64,000 nt of DNA from Umbilicaria muhlenbergii (taxonomy: Eukaryota > Ascomycota > Lecanoromycetes > Umbilicariales > Umbilicariaceae): positions 5,582,927 through 5,646,926 of the forward strand of contig KK106981.1 in NCBI GenBank assembly GCA_000611775.1. The letters are read 5' to 3'. The position numbers and the translations under genes were made by a program. Every line of letters begins with the position of its first letter. Within the stretch, counting starts at the first letter, position 1. This document shows, piece by piece, positions 43,315 through 54,489 of this stretch. The notes below the pieces were generated by a model. The model was given only the letters and a program-made list of their open reading frames with translations, was not told where the DNA came from and searched no databases.

Positions 43315-44146
43315 ATGATGGGCAACGTCAGCAAGAAGCCGGCAGTCGTCCCGCCAGACCGTGCAAGTCAAGCACTGCAGCCATTGCCCGATACTGTGAG
43401 ACCGAGCTCCAGCCGGCCTGTAGCGATGAACTATGACTGCACTCACTTGACAATCGGCGCCGGCGTGGCAATCTTCCATATTGCGAGTTCTCGAGTGGTC
43501 CTCTGCCGGCATAGTGTAGACGAGTATTGGTTCTTACCTAAGGGGAGAAGAGATACGGGTGAAGACACCGGTGCAGGGGCAGAACGGGAGGGCTTTGAGG
43601 AGGTATAGAAGACCACTGATCGAGTAGTCTGCAAAGATGCTGATGTCTTGGTCCCAGTCGGGCTACCGAAATCGCCTCCTTCCCATCGCAATGCGCCATC
43701 GGCAGCCTCGACCCTGTAATCCCTCACGCAATGCCTTTTCACCCTTCGCAACGGAACCAATCTGGACGCAGCTGATCCCTCTGACCAGCAGTTCACAATA
43801 CATGCTGTTCTGGTATATTGCTGAGACTGTCCCTCCGGAAATGGAGAAGCAGTTGAATGCAAAGATGGAGATGGAGGCAACAGCGGCAAGTCCGACACCG
43901 TACCAATACCCGCCCAAGTATCCAACTATCTTGACTCTGGAAGAGAGGCTAGAGATGGAGGTTGGAGGATATGAGCCTGTTCGTCATCCAAACACTGCAG
44001 TGGATTCTGAAGAAGCGTTGTACGAGTCTTACCTACTACCGGTGGAGGAGGCAGCGCAGAAGCTCAAGGGCACCATACAGGAGGACGTGGTCCGCAGTGG
44101 GTGGCAGGCAATACTTCGTAGACATGAAATAGAGTCCAAAACATGA
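43315..44146 (+). CDS. Nudix hydrolase
   Basis: Hydrolase of nucleoside diphosphates linked to another moiety; substrate not predictable from sequence. Exons 43315-43602 and 43658-44146 (55-nt intron); 258 aa. The Nudix box G-X5-E-X7-REUXEE-XGU spans the splice junction: G77, E83, R91, E92, E95 and E96 from exon 1, then G98 from exon 2 (EESGYRNRLLP). Two adjacent ATGs lie at 43315 and 43318; the frame runs on upstream without another good start. The strand before the box (ASSRVVLCRHSVDEYWFLPKG) is typical of the fold. The C-terminal 100 residues include an acidic helix region (LTLEERLEMEVGGYEP) likely to cap the active site. Cytosolic or nuclear by absence of signals. Confidence 0.93.
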
Positions 44147-44785
44147 ATGCACAAACGAATAGTCCATTCTCTTTCAGTTGAGCTGTAACCTGACTATCTA
44201 CCGCACCGTGGAAAGCTCCACACTAGACACACCTTTCGAACGTCAACAACAAGTGCACACGACCATCCTCAAAAACCCACCTCCCTTAACTAGGTTAAAG
44301 GCCTCCTTGTCAACTCAACCTCGGAGAACGGTACAAACGCAGCGATATACGTCGACCGCCACCAAGGGAGGACAAGGAGTACGACTCGTCGCCAGATACC
44401 AAGGACAAAAACAGAACGCCCAAACGCAATGACTCGGGAAACAAACTCGGAAATTGTACTCGGTAAAGTTGACTCGGGAAATCTAACCTGTGAGACTGAG
44501 TCAGCTGTTTTGTTCTGGCGATTGCATCGAGGAAAGACTTACCAGTCTCGGAAGAAAAAGCTGACGTATGTCGACGACAACCACATAGCATCCAACAACA
44601 TGAACGCCCAAACGCAAAGACTCGGGAAATAGTACTCGGAAAATGTAATCTGGGTAGCTGGGTTAGCGTCTTACTCGGGCGGTGGAGTAGAGGAGAGCAC
44701 TTACCAATTTAGTATCGCGAAACGTACTCATAGTCCTCCGGCTCTTGACGACTCAACAACATCCCGACAAGGTGGCGTAAGGTAC
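44147..44785. repeat. Convergent intergenic region with a ~188-bp spaced direct repeat
   Basis: GAACGCCCAAACGCAA occurs at 44414 and again at 44602, each followed by ACTCGGGAAA-type sequence (ACTCGG is repeated several times at 44430-44670) and, about 110 nt later, by CTTACCA. The two units are imperfect copies, about 188 nt apart. No coding frame is supported. Confidence 0.6.
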
Positions 44786-46729
44786 CTAAGTGAAGCCTTG
44801 CCGACCACTATACCCTTGAGCAGCTTGCTGCTGTGCACGCTGGCGATTGCTCTGCCGGTCTGACCGCGGGACAAACATCTGGCCGGCCGCATTTGGTTGT
44901 CTTGTCGACGTGCCGAAGCTCGGCGTTCCTTGACGAAATCCATTGACATGGAAGGGGGCCGGAACTGGTACTTGACTCTGGAACCGGGAGGGGAGTGGAT
45001 GGAACGGGGGCGGAAGTGGTTGGTCCGAAAAATGACCGAAAGTCGAAGTCGGATTAGCGCGTCGTGAAACTGGTGGGGAGGGATCACGGACGCCTTCGGA
45101 GGAGTGGATGCTACTCAGGAGTCCGAGCCGAGGTTGAGGGGAGAAGGTGTCGGCGCCGGAAGGGACGAAGGAGGGGGCGGCGGCGCTGAGTTTGGGCTTT
45201 TCGGTTTCGAGACTCGCTGCCGGGTCTGCTTTTACAGTTGTGGGAGACAAGTGGACGACGGGGACTTGGTCGGCCTCTTGCGGTGTTAGCTTTGGGGTGC
45301 GGACCAGCGCTTCCCACAAAATCTCTTCTCTCTTTTCCGCATTCTGCGAGGAATCCTCCGGCACGTGGACGAGCTCTTTGCTAGGTTCTGTGCCTTCCTG
45401 TTCGGTATCTTCCGGGAATAATGCCTCGCGGACATGGTCGGACGCTTTCTGGGAATCGCTTTGTTCCTCTTTAGCATCTTGTTCTGTCTCCTCCGCAACT
45501 CCAACGAACACTCTCTCGGGCTCCTCGTCTTGGCTACCAGCACCTTGCTGGGTTTCCTCTGGCTCTGTGAACTCGGCGGAATCGGCAGTCTTCGGGAACT
45601 CCTCGGATACGCGATATTTCGTGCGAAGCCGCTGCCTTAGGGCGTACCGCTCAGCCTTTGCCGACGTGGCGCTTCCGCGGTGTGCAATCGCCAATCCCCT
45701 CCATAACTCAAGCTCTTCCTTGTGCGCCGCATTCGCAGTCTCTTGCTCCGTATGCTGTCTCTCAAGCTTGACTGTGATGTTCCGAACTTCAGCTTTCTGG
45801 AACTCAAGTTGCCTCTGAAGTTTAGCAATCGCCTTCTCGTGCTCGCTTGTGGTCACAATGAATTGTGGGTACAAGACGAAGAACGCAGCGACCAGGAAGT
45901 AGATCGACTGAGTTATTTTGACAGCGGCGAAGAGAGACCCGAGCGCAGCACAGAAAGCCACAAGAAGCCAGTTGAATACCTTTGTCGACTTCCGAATAGA
46001 AAGGATACCAGCCTTGAATGTGCTCTTGAATTCTGCGAATATGATTGGGTCATATATTTGCGCCCCGAGAACTTCAAATCCGCGTCGCAAAGCGAAGGCG
46101 TACCGCGAGAGAATCGGCAACCAGAAGGACGGTAAGGTGCTGGCGCAACGCTTGAGACCGGCGACAAGACGATGGTACACTTTAAATGCATTAGTTCAGT
46201 TTCAACAACTCATGGCACGAGTAGGAGTGTTACCGTTTGTGAGGTGGTAGACTGGAGCCTCAACACTCTCATCCGGTTCCCATTGGCTAGGCCCCGTTTC
46301 TGGTTGCTCCGTTTCTGGTTGTTTCATGGAAGTCGCTGTGTTGAGCGTCGCCACATTTATTTCCTCCGACTCCTGGATAGCTAGGTCCGTTGAAATTGGC
46401 GGGTCGAAGCGCGTCTCGACATCATGGTGTGAGTCCTTCACACGCATGATCTCAAGAGCTGGGCGGGCGGCGATGTCGCGGAAAAATTGGGGCGAGGAAG
46501 GGGCGATCTCGAAAGCTTGCAGAACGTATCCAAGCACATCTACACCAGTGGTCCTCACGGCCTCATGGGCCATGAAGATGGCCGAGAGGGCTGTGAGCAC
46601 CCTGATGAGACCGTAGCAAAGAAGCATATTGGCGGTGGTAGTGAAGCGAGATGTTCTTTGGGTGAGTGATGGGCTTTGAAGGAGTATGTTTGTAAGGAGC
46701 AAGGTAGTCGAAAGGATGGATGAGATCAA
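44786..46729 (-). CDS. Hypothetical membrane protein with coiled coil and Pro-rich tail
   Basis: Exons downwards 46729-46234 and 46179-44786 (54-nt intron); 629 aa. I start at the first ATG; a second in-frame ATG at 46627 is equally possible. The N-terminus is hydrophobic (ISSILSTTLLLTNILLQ and LLCYGLIRVLTALSAIFM). After the intron there are two close membrane helices (FNWLLVAFCAALGSLFAAV and IYFLVAAFFVLYPQFIV), then a coiled coil (HEKAIAKLQRQLEFQKAEVR through about residue 320). Next is a long Glu/Gln-rich acidic stretch, then a Pro/Phe-rich, Arg/Gln-rich tail (RSDRQSNRQRAQQQAAQG). This looks like an organelle or ER anchor with a cytosolic tail. No family recognised. Tandem with the SnoaL-like and BTB genes. 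Confidence 0.72.
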
Positions 46730-47001
46730 AATAAGTGAGAGTTGTGTGTGTCAGAGGAAAGGTCGAATGGTGGATGGAGCAACACGGATGAAAGTGTGGG
46801 AGAAAAAATCAAATGGAGAGGCTGGGCCACGCTTAAAGACTCAGTTCATTCACTTGAAGTGTTATGCTAGCACGGAAAGAATGGAACCAATAGATCCAAA
46901 ACATCAAGGTAGGTTGTACTCGGGCTTAATATTGTCCGCCGAGGGAGTTATTCATCTCATCGAGGTGGGCAGAAAGTCCATTGACACGTTCTATATATGC
47001 A

Positions 47002-47608
47002 CTATTTGCTGGCGCTTTGTGCAGCAGTGTCCTGTTCACAGCATCAGCATCGGACTTCCCAGTTAGAAAAGCCTCTATTGTGCAAGCGTGGCCTACCAGG
47101 TATACTTGGTAATAGTCCATCTTCCAATCTGCACCGTCCTTGTTTAAGTGCGCCCTCGCCGCCCAAGTAATCTCATTGCTCTTTCCATTCTTCAGCCCGT
47201 ATGATACAGTTCCGTACACCATTACTTCATCCGCATTGGGTCCGAATGGGAAGATCTTCTCAGGCTTATGTGACCGACTGGCGACATGTTCCCACATGCC
47301 TTTACGCATATTAAGGATCTCTATAACATAATATTGACATGTCAGCCAATTGCACCAGGACTAGAGCAAGAATTAAAAGGGTACCAGAGCGCTATTGGGC
47401 TTTTCAATGGCATCTTCTCAGCGGCTTTCATACCGGATCTGCCTTTTACTGTTTTCGAAGCCATAATCAATGTAGCGTCCTCTGTGAAGGAGCCTGCGTA
47501 TTTCTCATCCGCTCCTGGAGTATCGGATGTCTTGTAGAACTCTTCGAAGTATTTCTTGAGAGCTGGATCAACCGGGAGGTCGGGGTATTGGGAGATGTAT
47601 TGGGACAT
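47002..47608 (-). CDS. SnoaL-like / DUF4440-type small protein
   Basis: NTF2-fold protein of the SnoaL-like group. Relatives are cyclases, isomerases or of unknown role. Exons downwards 47608-47434, 47320-47097, 47031-47002; 142 aa, in phase throughout. Motifs: YFEEFYKTSDTPGADEKYAG (helix 1-2), FTEDATLIM, WEHV.SR.H with a conserved aromatic and histidine, and the sheet segment WKMDYYQVYL, where the family usually continues LDTAAQS. Here that is supplied by the 30-nt last exon (DTAAQSASK). The short last exon is inferred from family similarity; without it the frame would run 31 residues further. No signal peptide. Confidence 0.85.
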
Positions 47609-48000
47609 AATGTAGATACGAATTCTCAAGCAGAGCAACCTGGACCGATATATAGAAGAGAGGGATCGTCACTTCAAGAGAGTGTGGGGATATCCAAGTT
47701 ATACAAGTAAGAAAAAATGGAAACTACAGGCTGGAAGAGCAGATAGGGGCCCCGCTGGCACGGTGGGACGTCGTTGAAGCTTGCTCGGCTGCGGCTGTTT
47801 GTGGCTCAGCGCTCAAGCCCCACTTGAAACAGTAGCTCCAGCGTCTCGAGCATCTGAATCATTATTGATCACTTCCTGGGAGATGTGCAAGACAGTATGG
47901 TTGCAACTTCGATAATGCCTTAGATCTTTGACTCTACCAGAAGCCGAATCCGCTCGAATACGACCGCAAGACCGTTCCAAATCCGAAAATCGTCTCGTAT
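47609..48000. other. Intergenic, SnoaL promoter and BTB 3' flank
   Basis: About 390 nt. A 72-codon minus-strand frame (47813-48031) overlaps the BTB stop and has no domain. Nothing else supported. Confidence 0.5.
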
Positions 48001-48597
48001 CTACTTGACTGTCCAATTGCCTTGCACGCATGGGTTCGGTATATTCTCTTTCTTTCCCATTTCCTTCGCCACTCGCAATATCTCTCCCGCGAATCCTTCA
48101 ACCTTGCCCACGCATTCCACGTAAATCTCCGAGTCTGCCCCCTTGAGTGTGTCGTACACTGCCAAATGAGTAAAAAACTTCCTTAGGAGACATCTAGACT
48201 TCCCGTTTCCGTACACCGATTCCACCACGGGACACAAGAGCTTGGCCGGTACTGCGTCTCCAGCTTTATGGAGGACTATTCGAATGCGGCAAAGGAGGCC
48301 GTCTTGCAAAGCTGGCATCCCTAGCTCCGCGGCCACGAAATAGACGTCCAAGTATGGGAAGATATCCTCGGCCGCCTTCTCGAGAGCGGACGGTGGGCAA
48401 AGCTTGCCTCTGTAGAGCCAATAGGAGACCTGCGCGAAAACAGGAGCCGGTATCGATCTCAACTCGATCGGGTCCGTAAACTGGGGGTCAGCCAGAGCAC
48501 TGTTGAAGTAGGTTGACCGGCTTGTAAGGATGCCGCGGTGGATATTGAACTCGAAGGAGCCAGCAACTACGACGACCACTGTCGGGCCCGTAAGGGT
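48001..48597 (-). CDS. BTB/POZ domain protein, 5' end unresolved
   Basis: Protein-interaction module of the BTB/POZ type; many fungal ones serve as Cullin-3 adaptors or have unknown roles. The frame runs from about 48597 to a stop at 48001. Residues near the N-terminus, GSFEFNIHRGILTSRSTYFN then FAQVSYWLYRG, are the BTB core, followed by DIFPYLDVYFVAAELGMPALQDG. The frame has no ATG before the BTB fold. It begins either with GTG (48579) or, more likely, by splicing: TTTTACACCAG at about 48608-48598 looks like an acceptor. An upstream open stretch at about 48898-48646 ending in CAG/GTTAAG could supply the preceding exon, but it too lacks an ATG in the required phase. Treat the N-terminus as unknown. 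The C-terminal half shows no other domain. Confidence 0.7.
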   Translation of the reverse strand, partial: TLTGPTVVVVVAGSFEFNIHRGILTSRSTYFNSALADPQFTDPIELRSIPAPVFAQVSYWLYRGKLCPPSALEKAAEDIFPYLDVYFVAAELGMPALQDGLLCRIRIVLHKAGDAVPAKLLCPVVESVYGNGKSRCLLRKFFTHLAVYDTLKGADSEIYVECVGKVEGFAGEILRVAKEMGKKENIPNPCVQGNWTVK

Positions 48598-49325
48598 ACT
48601 GGTGTAAAATATCAGTGCGCGTACACAGCATCGCCGATATGGGGTCTCCTACGTGACGAAATCCAGAGAAGCATGGCTTAACCTGGCACTTTGAATGGAT
48701 CTCCTTGCCGCAGACGCCCGCTTGACGTTCTCATTCTCGTTCCTATCCTCTCTCTTCACGCTTTGTTTGGTCTTGCCATTTTTACGTCTCAAGCGCCGCA
48801 AGTTTCGGATCCAGTTGTTGGGGCTGACGTGGCTGCCATGGTTCCTTCTGGTTGCGATGGAAGTTGGCTTATCTCGCCGGACAATCTTGCGCCAACGACG
48901 TTACTGTGATGCTAGGTTTGGGCTAAAATCCTGCAAGTGAGTGCTTGATGAGCGTTGGGGGCTTCATTTCGCAGGGCGCTATAATAGCCCAGAATGACTC
49001 AAGCCCTACGCATTTCAACCCACAAAAGACCGGGTCAGAGGCCCCTCTCTTATGTTGCTCCACTCGCGTTTCACACCAAGACGTGTAGTATGCAGAAATT
49101 CAGCATGGCAGTGGCGAGGGGCGTTGTGAAAAGGGCATCATTAGTCCTATCGGGGGCCTACATCAGACTACAAGACCTCATTGTTCTCACTGCTCACCCG
49201 TCACGTCTAATCTGTTTGGTTTAAATTGATGTACTCCTTCTCATTGTTTGTTCTTCTGAACGCCATGCTATCCTATGCCCAAGTGGGATTGGTGCCCAGG
49301 ATCGTTCGCACTCAAAGTCTTAGTA
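48598..49325. other. Region between BTB gene and ku80
   Basis: About 730 nt. The part 48646-48898 is open on the minus strand (Arg/Lys/Asn-rich) and may be a 5' exon or leader of the BTB gene. The rest shows no supported gene. Confidence 0.4.
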
Positions 49326-52028
49326 TTACTTCGCTGATAAGAACTGTTTCGACGTCAGCATACATTCCGGAATAAGGGCTGCGAGGTCAGCCTACCTGTT
49401 TAGCTTCCTCCTCTGTAACATCGGACATCGGCGACTTTTCGGGACTCTCCCCCTTCTCGATCAACCCCAATCGATTTTTCCTAATCTCCCACCACATCTC
49501 TCTTCTCTCACCGCCCAGCTTCCCAGCAAGCAATTTCTCTTTCAGCGCCCTCACAAAGTCATTGTAGATTCCGGGCTCTTCCAACTCCGTGAGCTCCTGC
49601 CTCAATACACCTAGCTCTTCGATAGCCTGCCCGTACGCGCTATCACCAAAGCTGTCCTTGATCTGCGCTTCGATAATGGTCGCCATCTGCTTTGACGCGT
49701 CTTGGATCGCATTTGGGTCTTCGGACAAGTCAAGCATGCGCTTGAATTCGGGGATGGGGTTTTCGCGGGATATCTTGGCTTTCTTCTCACGACCGAGGAG
49801 CTCGTCGACGTCCAAACCGGAAAGAGGTTTCATCGGATCACGGTGCCGCTTTCGACCCTGTAGCTTCGGTGGTACTGTACCTTCGTCAGTACGGCTATTC
49901 AGGACTATGAGATATATCTTTACCCTTCTTCACTTCTGCAGCTGCCACTAGCTTCTCCAAGTACCGCTTTGCCTTTTCTTGCAGTTCTTCTGGCGGCTTC
50001 GAGAACTTAGTCAGAATCTCGTAGGGCGGCGGTATCGGCTCGTCGGGATGCACTGCTCGCCACCGTATCGCCTGGTTCACCCGATGCAATACCGGCGAGA
50101 ACGCCTCCTCCATTGGCATATATTCCGCCGGATTGCTTCAATATATTAGCTCTGTTCTCAAAAGTCGAAATCCTGAGTCCCACCCTTCATCATCTTTGCC
50201 AAACGTGGAGAGATCCATGCGGTCCACATAGTCGCTCATTGCAGTCTTCAATGCATCGGTTGGTAGGTTACGATGCTTTTTCAGGACTTTTCCCGAGACA
50301 GTGAGGACTCGATCAAGCGGCGGGAATTTGTAATGGCGGACATCTTCCGCGAAAGGGAGTTGAACGTCTAGCAGGCATTCGTAGTCCACTTCGATCGATG
50401 GTGCGAGTAAAACAATTACAGGTGCCCTATCTGTCTTTGACACCAATCGTGCTATACCATATGACTCGAGCTCAAATAGAGCATGTATGACTGATGATAG
50501 TGCCATAATGGCTTTATCGTTCGATTTCTGGGCTATGATTACGCAGGAGACGGACATGCTCATATATCGTTCGTACTATAGGAAACGTTAGAGCAGATAG
50601 ACTGATACCCTCATATCCAAGGACCTACACTTGACCACGGCACAAACCCTATGAGTTCCAGACCAGCCTGTGTTTCCATCTTCGTTACATTCTCATCGGT
50701 CTCGCTGATGGGCACTGCCGTTCGTCCGTACTCGAACCCTTTTGCAAGATCATCTCTCTCAACGTCGCGCTTGCCTCCAGGCGCCTCCTCATCAATCACT
50801 TGGTACGTGCGAGTATTTCTTACGGAGGTGAGGCCATTAGGATTGAGCATGGCAGCACTCGATTCGCCACCATCCCCATCACCTCGGATTGTAGCAGAGG
50901 ACTGGGTACTTACGTGACCATTTGAAAGGTCGGAGCGTTGGACGAATTGGCTTGCTGATGGGGGTTTCCTAATCGCTGTTCGGGGATACCGTTCAACATC
51001 GATACACATAGCTGTATCATACTGCAACGGATCGCCCAAGGTGAGCTGACCCTTATAGGACTGCACCGGCCTTGTTGTCTTCAGTCGAGGTATGCCAAGC
51101 TCTTCAACTGCTTGCGCTAAGGTTCCGAATACACCATCGCAATCCTCTGCGAGGGCCTTGAATATTTCTTCGTTGGTCGCCTAGATGTGCATTATCAGAA
51201 ATGGTTCTTAGCCTAAGTATACTGATCATACCTTCCTGGGATCCTTGTCCTCTTCCTTGTAGCCGTAATCTGGATCGTCAAAATCAACGCCTCTAGTCAC
51301 AGTCAGTCCAAAGGCGTTGTTCAGGCTCGAAGCTATGCTCACAGGATGACCAGCTCCATCGCATCCTGCTTGATCTTCTTCGTAATTTCAGAAACGCCGT
51401 CGGCGTCGAGTGAGCCACGACCATCGGTGACCAGGACAATCTTGCGACGATACTTGAGCTTCTTCGTATATTTCGTTATCATCTGAATAGCAATGACTAT
51501 GGCTGATATAGCTGGCGAGAGGTCAGCAACGATATATCAGAAGGGAGAGCGCACTACCATCGCCTTCATCTGTGTCGCTGAGCTTGATCTTGTGTCGCAG
51601 GTTCTTAAGATCTGGTAACAAAATTCTGGTGGTATTCAGTACAACGGCAGAGGCCGCACAATGGACAGCCAGGCTTCTCACTGGCTAATCTCCTGGAATA
51701 CCGAGATATGTTTGAAGCTTTCTTCGTCGCCAAGCTCGTTTGCGGTACCTACAGACATAAATATGCGTACTGAAGTGATGCGTTGATAGACGTACCACTG
51801 GTACGTAGCCCTATAACTCCGAGCGTCGCTGTCTTGCGCTCCAATGCTACCTGCTTTCATCAGCATTTGTACAAATGCGGGATTAGGAACATGGCAAACT
51901 GTGCTTGTAATCTTATCCCAGACATACTCCATGGCCCAATCAAGATCAGACTGCTTGCGCCCATTGCGCCTCTGTCCCATCGACAAGCCAACATCCACGA
52001 TGTAGACCGTGGCCTCCTTGTCTGCCAT
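49326..52028 (-). CDS. ku80: Ku80, DNA end-binding subunit of the NHEJ Ku heterodimer
   Basis: With Ku70 it forms the ring that binds double-strand break ends, drives non-homologous end joining and protects telomeres; nuclear. Eleven exons downwards: 52028-51900, 51850-51805, 51748-51682, 51625-51558, 51511-51343, 51292-51232, 51180-50629, 50575-50184, 50135-49924, 49874-49396, 49343-49326; 730 aa, all phases consistent, near the usual fungal length. The vWA domain starts at [17 protein letters not shown] (DxGxSM) and runs to about residue 220 ([11 protein letters not shown]). The beta-barrel follows ([37 protein letters not shown]), then the helical arm and C-terminal domain ([11 protein letters not shown]). 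The 18-nt last exon adds FLSAK. No C-terminal DNA-PKcs-binding motif is evident, as expected in fungi. Introns are 47-56 nt. Confidence 0.97.
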
Positions 52029-52490
52029 GACGTGGTTCAACTTCCAGTAAGGACAGTTTAGAGTCAGCAAGGAGATTTTGGTTTCAGAAGTAAGCTTCAA
52101 GACATCAAACAAATGTGATGATGAAAGGCGCAAGGACTAGCATTCTCTCGAACGTCCTTGTTTAGGGCAAGTGTAATAATGAAGACAGTGCGAGTACGGT
52201 AGATCGCATCCACTCAATAGCTCCGATTAACGAAATGCCCACCACACAAGTTCACATACGGTTTGAAACCCCTAGGAAGCTGTCTCAAATGTTATCAAAT
52301 TGCCACTGCTACAGACGTTGGGGGTGGGATAAGTTCAGTGATCAGGCAGAAGTCGCGTACAGACACGCCAAGCAGTGCCAAGCATCACGAAGTCACATGT
52401 GAGTCTACAACGTCATTACAAAATCGCCCTCACCACTCGCAGACAAATTGACCACAAATCTTTGAGACGTTTTGGTGGGTGAGAATCAAG
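52029..52490. promoter_or_regulatory. Divergent promoter interval of ku80 and the TMEM205-like gene
   Basis: 462 nt between the start codons of two divergent genes. No clear TATA box and no open frame with a domain. Shared control is possible but not shown. Confidence 0.4.
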
Positions 52491-53223
52491 ATGCCTGGCC
52501 TGTCTATCCTCGCCACACCAGCACCCTACCACATTCTAACGTACGATTGCTACCCCACAAGTAAATGGTCCCGATCTAACAGTAGCAAATAGCTATGGAA
52601 CGCTCTTGGGGTCCCAAGTCTTCCAGGTTCGTTCTCTCCCCGCGTCAGAACTCAAGGTCTAACTAACCGTCTCTCACCAGTCCTTCGTTGGCGGCATTGT
52701 TGCCTACAAAGCCCTTCCCCGGCCTCAATTTTCTTCCCTTCAGCAAGCCATCTTCCCAATCTACTTCTCAATGCAAACCGCGCTACCGATCATCCTGGCT
52801 CTCACCGTCCCTGGAGAAAGAACACCGCTAGGTAGAACACCCTCTGGACTTGGAGGGTTCTTGACAGAGAAGAACCGAATGAGTGTCCTGGTGCCCATTT
52901 TCACAATCTTCGCGACCAGTCTTGCAAATCTGTTATTGATTGGGCCTGCGACGACAAGGATCATGAGAGAGAGGAAACATCAAGGTATTCCAAACGTGCC
53001 CAAGTTTCTCAGTCTAAGGTAGTCCGGGCGAGTTGGGGCTAACGCAAGCATTGTAGAGACGAAGGATGGCAAGAAGAGCTACGACAGCCCACCCCACTCG
53101 AAAGAGATGGCAAGGATGAACAAGCAATTTGGGAGGATGCACGGGGCCTCGACTTTGCTAAATATGGGAGGCTTGCTTGCTACAATTTGGTATGGGGTTT
53201 CGATTGCTGAGCGGCTGCAATAG
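52491..53223 (+). CDS. TMEM205-like (DUF4149) membrane protein
   Basis: Small multipass membrane protein of the TMEM205/DUF4149 family. Animal TMEM205 is linked to cisplatin resistance; the fungal role is unknown. Exons 52491-52540, 52593-52626, 52681-52984, 53057-53223; 184 aa, in phase. The N-terminus PAPYHILTYGTLLGSQVFQS spans three exons and is followed by FVGGIVAYKALPRPQFSSLQ, a family signature. Helices: IFPIYFSMQTALPIILALTV, VLVPIFTIFATSLANLLLIG and a C-terminal STLLNMGGLLATIWYGVSIA. The loop motif ERKHQ..DSPPHS then KEMARMNKQFGRMHGAS precedes the last helix, as in relatives. Exon 2 is only 34 nt. Divergent from ku80. Confidence 0.92.
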
Positions 53224-53473
53224 CCAAAAACATCTTTGATGTACATACAAATCTTGGAGGTACCAAAACTGTAATACAGTCGAATCGAAGTGTATATAGC
53301 CATTGAATGCAAACTGCTAAGATGCGCTATGCTGTGTTGATTTATATTATGGTAGTTCGAGACGAACCTCATGACAGATTCGAATGCAGAAGTGTCTACA
53401 AGTGCTTGCACTCCAAGATCTATGGATGATATCTAAACAGGTCGAAAACTTACGATGCCCACTTGGAAGCCCC

Positions 53474-54290
53474 CTAGTTACCGCCAGCTAGGCCGCCAGG
53501 CTTATATGGCAAATTGTTACGGTGATGTTTGGCAATGGCACTCCGAGTGATAATCCAGGCCCCTTCCTTCTCCGAGATGTATTCCATGAAATGTCTCAAT
53601 GCTTCTGGACGCCCAGCTTTACCAGCAATGCATGGGCGCAAAGGTATGTTCCTTAGCCTAGTCCCTCACCGATCAAAATCTGTCACCAATGAGCAGTGCC
53701 TCTACAATCGTGTAAAGGGCTCGAGTGTTTGGAGTTCCTCCGCAAAAGCAAGGGCCAACGACGACTTCACCTAGAAGACAACATGTCAGGCCGAATGCAT
53801 AGGAGCTATCAACCACCAGGGCTCGATGCACCAGTGACTTCTTTGAGCGCTCATAGAGTCTTTCGAATATTCTACATACTCTCTTCGAAGCTCAACTCCC
53901 ACAAATTTAGCCATCGATAGCCATGCGCAGGATCTCATGACCTTCTCGTTTACAGGGCTTTGCAAAAGATATGATCGTTTCCATTGCAAATGCAACGGCG
54001 TAGAACGGCGATACTGCACCCGAACTCTTTCTTGATACACCATGTACCAGATCGGCATCCATATTCATAGTCTTGTTACGCGCTCTCGTGTCTTGCTCCT
54101 TCACGGGAACCGCCGTTTGACCCCTTCTCCCACAGGTACAGCTCAGAGGTTGTATCACCATCTAGACAAAGCGTCCCACACCTTCCTCGTGGTTCAGCAC
54201 GGATGGAAGACCTATATGCGCACTATTCGGCCATTTGGATCATGCCCTTCCTGTCTATAGTCTTTCTTGAATCGAAGCTGCACACTGCTG
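53474..54290 (-). pseudogene. Decayed PuuE/allantoinase-like polysaccharide deacetylase
   Basis: On the minus strand, fragments of one NodB-type deacetylase (the PuuE allantoinase-like branch) appear in the right order but in changing frames. Around 54210: VLNHEEG. Then SELYLWEKGSNGGSRE and YEYGCRSG at about 54150-54040, AVAFAMETI and REGHEI at about 53990-53930, LNLWELSFEES and ALKEVTG at about 53910-53835, and finally GKAGRPEALRHFMEYISEKE to the stop at 53474. At least four in-frame stops (TAG, TGA, TAA) and several frame changes break it, some of them likely from CAG or CGA codons. No intron set I can find repairs it. The gene is dead. Intact relatives would act on ureides or N-acetylated sugars; I cannot tell which. 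Confidence 0.75.
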
Positions 54291-54489
54291 ACTACTAGAG
54301 CAACCACGTTCCCTGGATATCATGGAGTAACTGCAAGCCTGGCTTCACATGCATCGTAACAATAACGAAAAGCACAGCTTGTGTTAGCCGCAAGGAATAA
54401 GACGACCTTGGATGAGATCTTACCGGACAGGTCATCCTCTTCCCTTCACCAGGTAAGCTACCGCCGACCGGTAAGACTTTCTCGGCCCG

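Noticed and set aside
53529-53774. 81-codon plus-strand frame starting MAMALRVII
   Set aside because: Antisense of the decayed deacetylase C-terminus, which explains its codon balance.
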